From the NCBI GenBank assembly GCA_027946555.1, contig JAPEVC010000235.1:1-53026 (forward strand): 53,026 nucleotides of DNA. Direction: 5' to 3'. The stretch is from Gnomoniopsis sp. IMI 355080. Taxonomy: Eukaryota; Ascomycota; Sordariomycetes; Diaporthales; Gnomoniaceae. Made by a program: the position numbers and the translations under genes. The notes under the pieces are model-generated. The model searched no databases. It saw only the letters and a program-made list of their open reading frames with translations, and was not told the DNA's origin. Of this stretch, positions 43,690 to 53,026 are shown in pieces (position 1 is the stretch's first letter; each line of letters starts with the position of its first letter).

Positions 43690-46253
43690 ATTGCTTGGAT
43701 GGAGTAGTTTCGACTTGAGCGTCTGAAGTTCAAGAAGCTCGTCCCGACTCTGCGCACTGCAGAGCAGGTGGATTGTGTGGGGTTATGTTTTTGGCCGAGT
43801 AAGGTGATTCGAGACGCTGAAAAAAGAAAAAGAATCGGGGGACAGGGACTGTGAATTTATGCATCCAAGCCAGGATGTATCGGGGTACAAGACCAGGTAT
43901 ATCACTTGATTTAGCTACGAGGCACCTTGTCCTGAGGCTCGGCCGGTTCGGAGAGTATGGAACACTGTACTGTTAGGTACTTCCTGTCGATTGACTACAG
44001 GCGTGTTCTCAAACTTGCATTGATACCTGATCAGGGAGACGGAACAGGAAAAAGGATAGGATAATGTGTTGGCGTTTCAGATGCACTATTCATTTGTGAT
44101 CTCCAAGCGTTTCTGGAGCAATACTAGACCTTTTCGTCGAGACACACGTAGCGCACCAGGAAACAGACAAGCTCCCAGTGCTCGTCTCAGTAGACCTAGA
44201 GAAATTAATGAGATCACAACCTGAATCAGAGACGGAATGCTATAATGAAACAACTTCAGAATGAACTTGTTCTCCGCACTTTTGTCTTCATGACAAATGT
44301 TCTCAGATCTCAAATCCTGCAACTGACTTTGAACCGTCTCGCCACATGAGCAGACCACCTATGTGATGCAAAATCCCGCCTACGGACCTTGAAACATCGG
44401 GTGAGGAAAGGGGAGTGTAAAGCTCCCATTCAAATCTGACGAAAATACCGACTTTTGGCCACAGAACACATCAAACCTGGCTTTGAGCTCGAGGACGAAC
44501 TATCCAGCTAATCTTGACAATTAGGCAGAAGTACCATGGGTGATTCTGCCCCAGTTCCTAAGTCTTCATGCTCTACCTGATGAGGTGAAAGGCGCGAGAC
44601 CGCCTTCGCTTTTGTATACTGTTGTAAGCTAGCTGCGAGATGCGGATGATTTCGCGGCTGGAAATATTGCCCAATGTCTTTTTGAACGACGAGCGACTGT
44701 CCACTAATCCGCTTCAAAGGACACAAAGACGTACAACAGGATCAAGACCTGAGTATATTACGGGAAAACAATTTATAAACTGTGGCGAGCTGGTGTGGAC
44801 TGTCTCGCCTGAAACCAACAGCCGTAGCCCCCCACGCGCAGCATGCGCGTGGGGAATTACGTCTGGCGTATGTACTTTCTGTGTAGACCAGGATGAAGCC
44901 ACGCCCTACTATGGTATGATGGGGAAAAAGTAGCATGCCTAGCAGGTAAAGTGCACAGGCCAACTTCACTTGATTGCTAATACTTAGGTACCAAAGGCTC
45001 CACAGGTACCTCGCAGGAATGGTTTTTTTTTGCTTGTACGCAACCGCAGTACACATACATGCGAAATGAACCCAGCTAAAACAAGCATATCTATCACACC
45101 TGTACAGTACTTGACTTAAGGATGGCATCGAAAAACCTTCGCTCAGCAGCCGCCCAGCGGGGAGCGCGCCTTCGCTGTGTTCTCCCATCGTCTGTGCCAA
45201 GTGCGTTAAATGATCCCGGTAAATTAGCAGCCCAGGCCGAGCCATTCTGTCGGTACGCAAGCAACGGTGGTGCAGTGGAGAGACCTTGACGCGTGAATGT
45301 GGGTGGGTGGGTATGTATGTGACGCTCAACGCTGGCGCAACACCGGGCCGAATGGCCATTTTCCCCGTCAGAAACCAGGCAGCACGTATGGGTCATGATC
45401 ATTGGTTGAATATGTGACCCGTTCTTCAAAAAAGGAACTTTGTACAGTACATCCACTTACACAGGGAAGTATCCCTTCTTCGATGGTACACCAGGACGTG
45501 GTGCGAAGATTTCGATTCCCGGAATGTCTGCCCTTTGTGCCTGACGTGAATACTCAATGCGAGACATTGGAACCTGGGAAGAAATTGGATGAATTACTGG
45601 AAATAAATCCTTCAGATACCTCATGTACAGTACATGCAACTGTCTGCACGTTGGGAAGACATTCGATCCACTTTCATGGACCTTGACCTGCAACAAACCT
45701 CCAAAAAGGTGAGCCGTGCCCGAAAAATTGAGTTGCTCCCGACTGCCATCGTGATGTTGGTGGCACATTCCATGGGCCTTTCGCTCGGCTAAAATGCCAC
45801 TTCAGGCCAGTATTCCCGTACAGGGCAGGAAATGAGTATCCATCCTTTCGCATAGATGGTCTCTGAGGAATTGAGCATGGTTTCTCTATATGTATTTGGG
45901 CCTTTTGTAAGCCCCTAGTCATCACTTCCTTGTGATACCAAGGAGCCAATGGTGGAGGGAATTTTAGTTGCGATCCGTCTTCGAAGCGGACGTAGGATGT
46001 AAGCATAGCTAATTAGGTACTGCAGCCGACACCGCTTTTTAGATGAATTCACGTTGGCATGCAACTGTCAGGCTTACGTCGGCTCTCGCCATATTGAAGT
46101 TTTTGCGTTGATAACGCATTTTGACTGCCTCCTGTCACTCCACCTTGTTATATACTCGTTTGGGACACCAGATATTACTCTTCGTCACATCGGTTGTGCT
46201 ACGGGTCACTTCTGATTTTACAACCACACCATCAGCCACCAGACTGGATCGAT
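43690..46253. promoter_or_regulatory. Divergent intergenic region with a perfect inverted repeat
   Basis: 2.6 kb between divergent start codons of the second rhodopsin-like gene and the FAD oxidase. It includes a perfect 11-bp-arm inverted repeat (44830-44854) and a TACTTAGGTACC motif near 44981-44992. No gene with domain support is seen. Confidence 0.45.
44830..44854. repeat. Perfect inverted repeat, 11-bp arms, 3-nt spacer
   Basis: CCCCACGCGCA, then GCA, then TGCGCGTGGGG; the arms are fully complementary and GC-rich, against an otherwise ordinary background. It could be an operator for a dimeric regulator or a hairpin in a transcript. Confidence 0.85.
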
Positions 46254-48936
46254 ATGTGCGTCTCAACGCATAAATGGTTGTATGTTGCAGCGCAGCTTGC
46301 AACACTCGCACAAACGGATGGCCCCGGTCTGGCAGGTGCTGCGAGTACCGAGCTTGTCAAGCAGCGGGGAGGTAAGTCTGAATCCTTTGATAGACTAAAT
46401 CGTATGCGGTTAAACTGTTTGAAACACTTGTTGACGCAAGTAATGGAATGAAGCAGTCGCCATTCGGCCAGCCTGGGTCAACGTCTCATCGACATGCCCC
46501 GGGATATCAGCAGATTGGTTTGCCTATGAGACGCTGCAGCTCACGGATGAGATTATCGCCAACCTGTCCGCTTCGGGAAATATAAACACCTCCCTGATCA
46601 ACTTTGGGAAGATTAGTGACGCTAGCTCAAACCAGAGCAGCCTACTCTCATCTGGACAGTGCAAGACAGCCCCGGGAGATACCAGGTGGCCATCGACGAC
46701 TGTCTGGGACTCCTTGGACTCTCTCCTGGGGGATGCCCTAATAAAGACAGTTCCATTGGCATCACCTTGTTATGACAACTGGGGAAATTATAATGCTGAT
46801 CTTTGTGCCGTGATAACGGCAAATTGGAGCGATTGGTCCTATATGCAGTGCGTGAAAGTCCTTCATCAAAAACTATGCCCGGGACTCCAAATCCCCTTTT
46901 CTGCCAATAAGCCTGGCTTCGGCAGAAAAGTTGACTCGATGATAAAGCCATGGCTCATTAACGCTTTTATAGAACCGCCAATCCCGTGTCTATCAACGCA
47001 GAATTGTACCAGAACTCCTCGTGTCTTCCCCCGGACGTCTTCCCATACGACACCAATTGCACGTTGGGCTCGTACCCTCCATACTCTGTGAACGTCAGCA
47101 ACGTCGCGCAGATCCAGCTCGCGGTCAACTTTGCTCGGAACTTGGATCTTCGTCTCGTTGTCAAAAACACTGGCCATGACTTCAACGCGAAGTCCACAGG
47201 CGCCGGAGCACTGGCGGTACGTGATGGTCTACCTCAAATACCTGGTTTCAAACATAGGGTAACAGCTGGCTGAGTCTGGCGTGTGTAGATATGGACTCAC
47301 AACCTGAAAGACACTCAATACTACCCCAATTTCACCACAACAACATACAGTGGTGCGGCTTTCAAATTGGGAGCGGGTATTCAAGGAAACGAGCTGTACG
47401 AAGCGTGCCATGAGCATGGCGTGACATGTATTGGTGGGGAGGGCAGGGTAAGCAGAAAATACGAGCTTTTGCTAGTGAAATGGTCAAATGACTGATTTGC
47501 ATGTCTTCCGTTTAGACGGTTGGAATGATGGGAGGATTTACACAAGGAGGCGGCCACTCGCCCCTGAGCAGCCTCTATGGGCTGGGAGCAGACCAAGTAT
47601 GTTGTCCTCGAAAGTAAAACTCATGTTCAGTCCTCCCGTCGCCTCCCCACCCCTTCCATCTTGCTCACCAGGGTTAACTTCCACAATTCGTACTCACACA
47701 AATAGGCCCTTGCATTCGAAGTCGTGACAGCCGACGGGCGCTTCTTGACCGCCAGCGAAGACGAGAATGACGACCTCTTCTGGGCCTTGCGAGGAGGAGG
47801 TGGTGGTACATTCGGCGTAGTGACTTCAGCCATCGTCAAAGCCTACCCAAAGCTTCCCTGCGCCACGCTGTCGTTCACAATTGAAAGGACGAGGAATGTC
47901 ACCGAGGAGATGTTCTGGGGGGCTGCGAAAGCTTATTGGGATGGCTTTGTGAAATGGACAGACGCCGGTACAGTGAGTCGCCACCGCCATCTACACCTTT
48001 CCTATATCTTTCTCCCTGTCTCTCTCTGCGGCGAGGTGTGCTGATTTAGATGGCAACAGTACTCCTACTTCTACATGTATCCGGCCGGTGCGGTCGGATT
48101 GACAGCGGACACGTGGCTGATGATGCCCTGGTTTGCGCCCAACGTGACACAAATCCAGTTAGAGGAGCTGGTTGCGCCACTCTTTGCCAATTTCTCGTCC
48201 TTGGGCCTGACCGTTATGCCAACGTACGCAGAGTACGACAATTTCTACGATGCTTGGAACACTGCGTTTCCATTGGAGTTTTGGGGTATCAATGTTGGAA
48301 GAGTAGGCAATTCCTTTCCCCACACATATACATGTATATGATCCTCGCTTTGAATAGCGATTTCCATGATGAATTGCACAGTACTAACGTCGAGATTACC
48401 TACAGCAAGCCGGCCGATTCTTCCCCTATGAGAACTGGGCCAACGACACCATCAACAATGCCTCCTTCGAAGCAGTCAAGTCCGTATTCCTCGACGGCGC
48501 GTACATCTACGGCTTCCACATGGCCCCAGGCGGACCACTCGTCACCTATCCCGAGAACGCAGTCAACCCTGCGTGGCGACAGACGGTAGGCCACATCATG
48601 CTCGGCGGCACCTGGGACGCGACCGACTGGGCCAACGAGACGGGCATGGCCAAGATCGCCGAGGTTAGCTACAACGTCACGCACGTATGGGGCGAGCGCT
48701 GGCGCAAAGTGGCGCCGAATTCGGGATGCTACCTGTCCGAGTCGGATTATCTGGAGCCCAACTTCCAGACGGCGCTGTGGGGGAGTAATTATGAGCGTCT
48801 ATACGAGATCAAGACCAGGTATGATCCGTGGGGGCTGTTTTATGCTCGTAGAGGCGTGGCGAGTGATGAGTGGGAGACGGACGAGGAGATTGTGCCCGGG
48901 TTGCCATCGCAGGCGGGGAGATTGTGCCGTGTCTAG
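46254..48936 (+). CDS. Secreted FAD-linked oxidoreductase, BBE-type (PCMH FAD-binding domain)
   Basis: Eight exons: 46254-46371, 46457-46847, 46973-47216, 47289-47447, 47516-47596, 47706-47972, 48060-48302 and 48406-48936, giving 677 residues. The N-terminus is weakly hydrophobic; the start is the least certain part. The FAD domain shows VKNTGHDFNAKSTGAGA (NTGHD at 235-239), WTHNLKDTQYYP, LGAGIQGNELYEACHEHG, MGGFTQGGGHSPLSSLYGLG and a FWALRGGGGGTFGVVT block. The BBE motif region near the C-terminus has GCYLSESDYLEPNFQ and ALWGSNYERLYEIKTRYDP, followed by WGLFYARRGV. Many N-x-S/T sites suggest secretion. These enzymes use covalently or tightly bound FAD and O2 to oxidise alcohols, sugars or amine/phenolic natural products. 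It could serve its own small locus with the rhodopsin-like neighbour; the substrate is unknown. Confidence 0.88.
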
Positions 48937-49260
48937 TTGTTGGACTGTTGCGAATCATAGCAAATAATGTAGGTACTGTGTGATGATACATATCAAATGC
49001 TGGAGCCTGGAAAGATACGTAAGTACCTAGGTACTTGTCGTGCCTCTTTCCCCGTGGGGTTGAGCCTTATCGATAACAGGACCCCGAACGACGTCAGCCA
49101 GCGGACATTTATTTACCTGTAGATGTATTGGTACTACTACCCATAGCATGACCTCTAGAGCAACCAAGCTGGCGGAAACCATCTTTATTTGTCATCTTGT
49201 CTTCACAGCTCCGAAAGGCGCCCCCTCCGTCTTATATTCTTTCTACCACCCATAGCAACA
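48937..49260. other. Intergenic, 3' flank of FAD oxidase and ATG12 promoter
   Basis: Contains the perfect palindrome AAGTACCTAGGTACTT at 49021-49036. No gene is seen. Confidence 0.5.
49021..49036. repeat. 16-bp perfect palindrome of the TACCTAGGTA family
   Basis: AAGTACCTAGGTACTT reads the same on both strands; about 225 bp before the ATG12 start. It is the longest perfect member of the dispersed motif in the window. Confidence 0.85.
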
Positions 49261-49785
49261 ATGGCCTCCTCACCTCCACCCTCAACCTCCACCCCACCGA
49301 TCGGCGACGACGAGATCCCCTCGCACCCCTCTTCGCCCACTATTCCTCTCACCATGTCCGCCTCCATCCACCTCTCCCAGCTTCCCCGCTCCGCCACCGC
49401 TGCTCTGGCCGAAGCCAACGCCAGTCTGTCGACCGAGCAGAAGATCATCGTCCGCTTCAAGCCCGTCGGCGGGTCCGCGCCGTCTATGCCGCCCAAGCGG
49501 GAGCTATCGCGGATCAGCGCGGGGCAGAAGTTTGAGAGCGTCGTGGCGTACTTGAGGCGGGTGCTCAAGGTCAAGGATGGTGAGGCCCTATTTTTGTACG
49601 TCAACGCCACGTTTGCGCCGGCATTGGACGAGGTGGTGGGCAATTTGTGGAGGGTGAGTACTCAGGAGAGTTTTAGGTATGGGCTATGGACGTAGTGGAT
49701 CAAGGCGCTGACAGTGAAATAGTGCTTCAAAGATTCGAACGATCAGTTGAATGTTGGGTATTCCATGACGCCCGCCTTTGGCTGA
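49261..49785 (+). CDS. ATG12: Ubiquitin-like autophagy protein Atg12
   Basis: Exon 1 is 49261-49653 and exon 2 is 49723-49785; the 69 bp intron (GTGAGT...AATAG) joins in phase 0, giving 151 residues. A Pro/Ser/Thr-rich tail of about 60 residues precedes the ubiquitin-like fold: KIIVRFKPVGGSAPSMPPKR, then FESVVAYLRRVLKV and LFLYVNATFAPALDEVVGNL. After the splice come W-R-CFKDSNDQLNVGYSMTPAFG, ending in the C-terminal glycine that Atg7 and Atg10 activate. Atg12 is conjugated to a lysine of Atg5, and the conjugate with Atg16 promotes Atg8 lipidation on the forming autophagosome. The invariant Trp and terminal FG are both present, so the protein looks functional. The gene is convergent with the ketopantoate hydroxymethyltransferase gene. 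Confidence 0.95.
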
Positions 49786-50022
49786 ACGAAACAAGACCAA
49801 GGCGCCATTTACGAACCATATACTGCACTGCAGCACGAGACTGAGAGGCCTTATATTCAATCTCACCTACCCTTGGAGAACACAAGTACTCCATGAGCCC
49901 TGCTTGCAATCGGAACGCTTCTATTTATCTGGCTAAATTGGGACCCAGTCGACAACGCTCGCATGCTCGCGATTCTTTGAAAATGACACATCATGGCACG
50001 ACAGCGTACCTCGCATTGGTGC

Positions 50023-51215
50023 CTAGACAGACTTTTCAAAGTCCTCAAGCTCCTCTTTCGAGATCGGATACGTATGCTCCTTTGCAGGATATGCCCGACT
50101 CTTGACCTCGTCGCGGTACCTCTCGATTGCCTGATAACTCTCGCCCCAAACATCCCCGTACTTCCTCACAAACTTTGGCAGAAAGCGTCCGGGCGGGAAG
50201 CTACCCAGCATATCGATCTGCACCAGCACCTGACCCGAGCAGCCACTCCCTGCGCCGATGCCGATCGTCGGAATGTCCAACTTTCTCGTGACAATCTCAG
50301 CCACCTCAGCGGGAACGGCCTCCAGCACGACGGCGAACGCACCCGCCTCCTGCACGGCCAGCGCATCGGCGAGGACGGAGTGAGCAGAGGCCGCCGTCTT
50401 GCCCTGTACACGGAACCCGCCTAGCGCGTTCTGGCGCTGCGGCGTGAGGCCGACGTGCGCAAGGACGGGAATGCCGGCGGTTGTGATGGCGGCGATGGAG
50501 GGGGCCATTTCGCGACCGCCTTCGAGCTTGATGGCTTGCATGCGGCCATTTTTGATGAATTGGATGGCGGTGGTGAGGGCTTGAGTTGGTGAAATCTCAT
50601 AAGAGCCCATGGGAAGGTCGCCAACCTGGAAATATGGTCAGTTTCATCGACACAAGGAGTGAAGTAGGGAACGCAAGCCACTGTTTTGCTAAGAGGAGAC
50701 CACAAAAGGTGTGGCTCACATTCCCTCCACCTTGTCTCTGTTTCAATTCCATAAATGAGATGGCATCAACTTACAGTGAATGCAGCCTTGGTCGCCCTTG
50801 CCACACTCCGACAGTGTAACAACATCTCCTCGACCAGCACCTCACTCGTGTCCTCCATGCCCAGGGCCACCATGGCCAGTGAGTCACCAACAAGAATCAT
50901 GTCCATTCCGGCCGCATCGGCGACATGGGCGGACGGGAAGTCGTGCGCGGTCAGCATGGTGATGGGCTCGTTGCGCTTGTGCATGGCGCGGAGCATGGGT
51001 AGAGTGACCTTTTTGCGGGACGCGGCTGGCGAGGGTGTTGAGCTTAGGGGAGAGTGGGAGGAGTAAAGACGCTGATGAGATGGTGGTGGTACGAGTAGCA
51101 GCGAGTTTGGATTGGGTGTGAAGGATTGTGATGGTGTTGAGAGGGCAGCAAGGGGGAGGAGGCGTGTAGACCGCGTGGCCGAGGTGAGGGCGCGCAGACT
51201 CGTGAGAGTCTTCAT
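50023..51215 (-). CDS. panB: 3-methyl-2-oxobutanoate (ketopantoate) hydroxymethyltransferase
   Basis: Exon 1 is 51215-50775 and exon 2 is 50625-50023, with a 149 bp intron joined in phase 0; 347 residues. The first approximately 50 residues are Arg/Ser/Leu-rich with no acidic residues, a mitochondrial presequence. The TIM-barrel blocks are VTLPMLRAMHKR, ITMLTAHDFPSAHVADAAG, MILVGDSLAMVALGM (the Mg-binding Asp in VGDS), VGDLPMGSYE restored by the splice, AIKLEGG, PVLAHVGLTPQ, FAVVLEAVP and TIGIGAG. The enzyme makes ketopantoate from ketoisovalerate and methylene-tetrahydrofolate, the first step of pantothenate and coenzyme A synthesis. The first in-frame ATG was taken; the frame extends upstream only by TTG. 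It is divergent from the UBC8-like gene. Confidence 0.93.
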
Positions 51216-52738
51216 CGTGGTCGCGATGTTCAAGTCTTTCAAAAGGTGATCCAGTTGAAGTGTCCTTGTATCAAACTCCGCCCTTCGACTCTATAAAGTG
51301 TTGCGTGCCGACTTCACTCGGAGAAGTGCACCCCCCCTGTCAAAAGTATTCTAGTACAAGTTGAAGTGATGACTAAAATTTTCTCCCAAGTTTGGAAGGG
51401 CTCCAGATTTATAAAAGAAAATTTAGAATATGAAAAAATAAAATCAATCAGCCATATGCGCCCAGGATGAAAGAGGCGGAATCCCATTCAAGAAAGAAAT
51501 CATAATTAGCGCGGCGTGAGGATGTTTTATATAGCACGACGGCTCCCATGATGATAGTTGCAGGCGTAGAAAAGGGCATGTGCTCACGGGCTAAAATTGT
51601 TTGGCTATGGTGGTGGTTTTATTATGGCACGCCTTACCTGGTGCTCTTACTGGCTCGGCTGGGCCCGTGGCAAAGGGAAAAGGGATGGGTCTGTGCTGAG
51701 CCGAGGTTTTGCGGGACGCCGGCTTGGATGTGTTTTGTACTGTACTGCATTACATCGGTATGTTGCCGAGGGTCCCCGGGGGGTTAGGGTAATGAAGAGT
51801 TGCTTTTTAGAATCGAGGCATATATGATGCGCTTGGTTCTTCTTGTTATAAGGAAATATAATTGTATTGAACCTTTTTGAGGATGAAACTAATGTTCTTA
51901 AGCACTCGGTCTGTGTGTGTTGGAGTATTGGGGGGGGGGGAGCCTTGATGAGTTATCTTCCAATACTCAAGCAACTAAATACCATCACAGTGTAGACCTT
52001 TTATTTCTAAGGCAATAGGTACAAATGGTACCAGTAATGGGTCGGCTTAGCACTTAGAATCATTGCCATTTGTCATCATCTGGAGTCGGTCTACTGGATT
52101 TGCTGATGTATATCATTATATGTGTGTTTTCTCAAGTATGCTTCATCGTGGATCCAGCCAATGCGCTATGACGGGACAAACCAGGCACATGGGCTGAGAC
52201 AACACCAGGACTAGAGACAAAAAGGACAAGGTTTAGTGACAGTGTGACACCTGCTGACTCTTCGTCTACAGTGCATTCTTTATCACTTATCAGCCTTTCT
52301 CCACCCCCCGCCCCTCCCCCCTGGGGCGGTCTACCAGCCCGCCGTTCCCGGCTTAAAGTTGAAAGGGCAATGACGAGATCCCGGCCCATTGCTGGTCATT
52401 AGTAGGGATCCGCCTGATCTGCCACCCGAACGAACCACCGCATCAACCACCAGCGAGAAACAAGCCTCCATTCTATCACCCGACCGATTTCAGGCCGAGA
52501 TTCACTTATCTAACCCCCACCAGCACATACACACGATACAGTCACCGCGTTCGTCGACCTAATACTTCCCTCCTCCTCTTTTTTTCCCTTCCTCCCAGAC
52601 GATTCCACGTCCTCGTCAACGACTCTCCTTCATCCACCTGACTAGGTGACGTCGTCGGTCTTTCCCCAACCTAAACCACACTACCCGACACGAGTTGCAT
52701 TCCAATCCCCCAGCGCTCTTCACAATCTATCCGTCAAG
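51216..52738. promoter_or_regulatory. Divergent promoter region, panB / UBC8-like
   Basis: 1.5 kb between divergent starts. A TGACGTC (CRE/ATF-like) site at 52647-52653 lies about 90 bp upstream of the UBC8-like ATG, in a CT-rich leader. An 11-G homopolymer lies at about 51930-51940. No gene is recognised. Confidence 0.45.
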
Positions 52739-53006
52739 ATGGCGAGTCCAAGGCGCAGGATCGAGACTGATGTGAGTTGTGCCGAAACGATCACAGGACG
52801 AGTGCTGTGCTGTGATGTCTACTGCTACTGCTACTTGGATGCTGATTGTCTGGTGCGTTACTATAGGTCATGAAGTACGGTCCCCCACCCCCTCCAATCT
52901 GCCGCTTGTTCCCCCCGATTACCCAACGTTACGAGTTGCACTGCTGATACTCGGCCATCTAGGATGCTCATGAGTGACTATGAGGTCACTCTAGTGAACG
53001 ACAACA
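52739..53006 (+). CDS. UBC8: Ubiquitin-conjugating enzyme E2, UBC8/UBE2H type, 5' part
   Basis: Exon 1 is 52739-52771, exon 2 is 52867-52874 and exon 3 begins at 52963, with a GTGCGT donor after 53006; the rest lies beyond the window. The joined start reads MASPRRRIETD | VMK | MLMSDYEVTLVNDN, matching the conserved N-terminus of the UBC8/UBE2H family. The V-M-K residues come from an 8-nt microexon flanked by a TATAG acceptor and a GTACGG donor; both introns (95 and 88 bp) have CTGAT branch sites. The active-site Cys is outside the window. In yeast Ubc8 works with the GID/CTLH E3 ligase on gluconeogenic enzymes. The family call rests on about 29 residues but the match is distinctive. Confidence 0.85.
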
Positions 53007-53026
53007 GTGCGTAGTGCCCCCAAAAC

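Noticed and set aside
1..53026. CRISPR arrays, insertion sequences, replication origins, bacterial-type operons
   Set aside because: The window is fungal nuclear DNA; I saw no regularly spaced repeats, transposase motifs or terminal repeats.

Overview
The window is nuclear DNA of a filamentous ascomycete (Pezizomycotina, probably a Sordariomycete; genus not determinable by eye). The evidence is many short introns (about 60-210 bp) with GTRNGT donors and CTRAY branch sites, a Zn2Cys6 regulator, a NACHT-ankyrin NLR, UstYa-like (DUF3328) proteins, fungal rhodopsin-like membrane proteins and an S28 peptidase. I built about 56 introns by hand from splice signals, phase and protein continuity. No tRNA, rRNA, CRISPR array or intact transposon was seen.

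Layout. 1-12.7 kb: the 3' end of mitochondrial ribosomal protein uS7m; a small secreted protein (-); an MFSD5/molybdate-type transporter (-); a Zn2Cys6 regulator (+); a secreted PEBP-fold protein (-); and a 152-residue protein whose six cysteines are all Cys-Pro. 13.7-18.9 kb: a large NACHT/ankyrin NLR-type gene (-) that appears frameshifted. 20.2-31.9 kb: an accessory block that looks like a biosynthetic cluster. It has a short secreted peptide gene with two acidic-flanked AVAY units (-), two UstYa/DUF3328 proteins (+ and -), a rhodopsin-like membrane protein (+), an O-methyltransferase (+), a Gfo/Idh/MocA oxidoreductase (+) and an AsaB/GA4-desaturase-like protein (-). After a 4 kb gene-poor gap there is a secreted S28 serine peptidase (+). 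39.2-41.3 kb: the Dbf4 regulatory subunit. 42.2-48.9 kb: a second rhodopsin-like protein (-) and a secreted BBE-type FAD oxidase (+). 49.3-53.0 kb: housekeeping genes ATG12 (+), ketopantoate hydroxymethyltransferase (-) and the start of a UBC8-like E2 (+).

The most interesting reading is that 20.2-31.9 kb is an undescribed dikaritin-type RiPP cluster. The secreted peptide would be ribosomally made, enter the secretory pathway, be oxidatively cyclised by the paired UstYa-like proteins (each with two HxxHC motifs), and be tailored by the methyltransferase and oxidoreductases. The S28 peptidase is a possible processing enzyme. The peptide gene is split by an intron, so no single reading frame reveals it.

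Other points: a repeat protein alternating Cys-Pro and His-Pro motifs, an 8-nt microexon in the UBC8-like gene, a 25-nt exon encoding the NLR P-loop, three inferred GC-AG introns, and a dispersed palindromic TACCTAGGTA motif found only in non-coding DNA.
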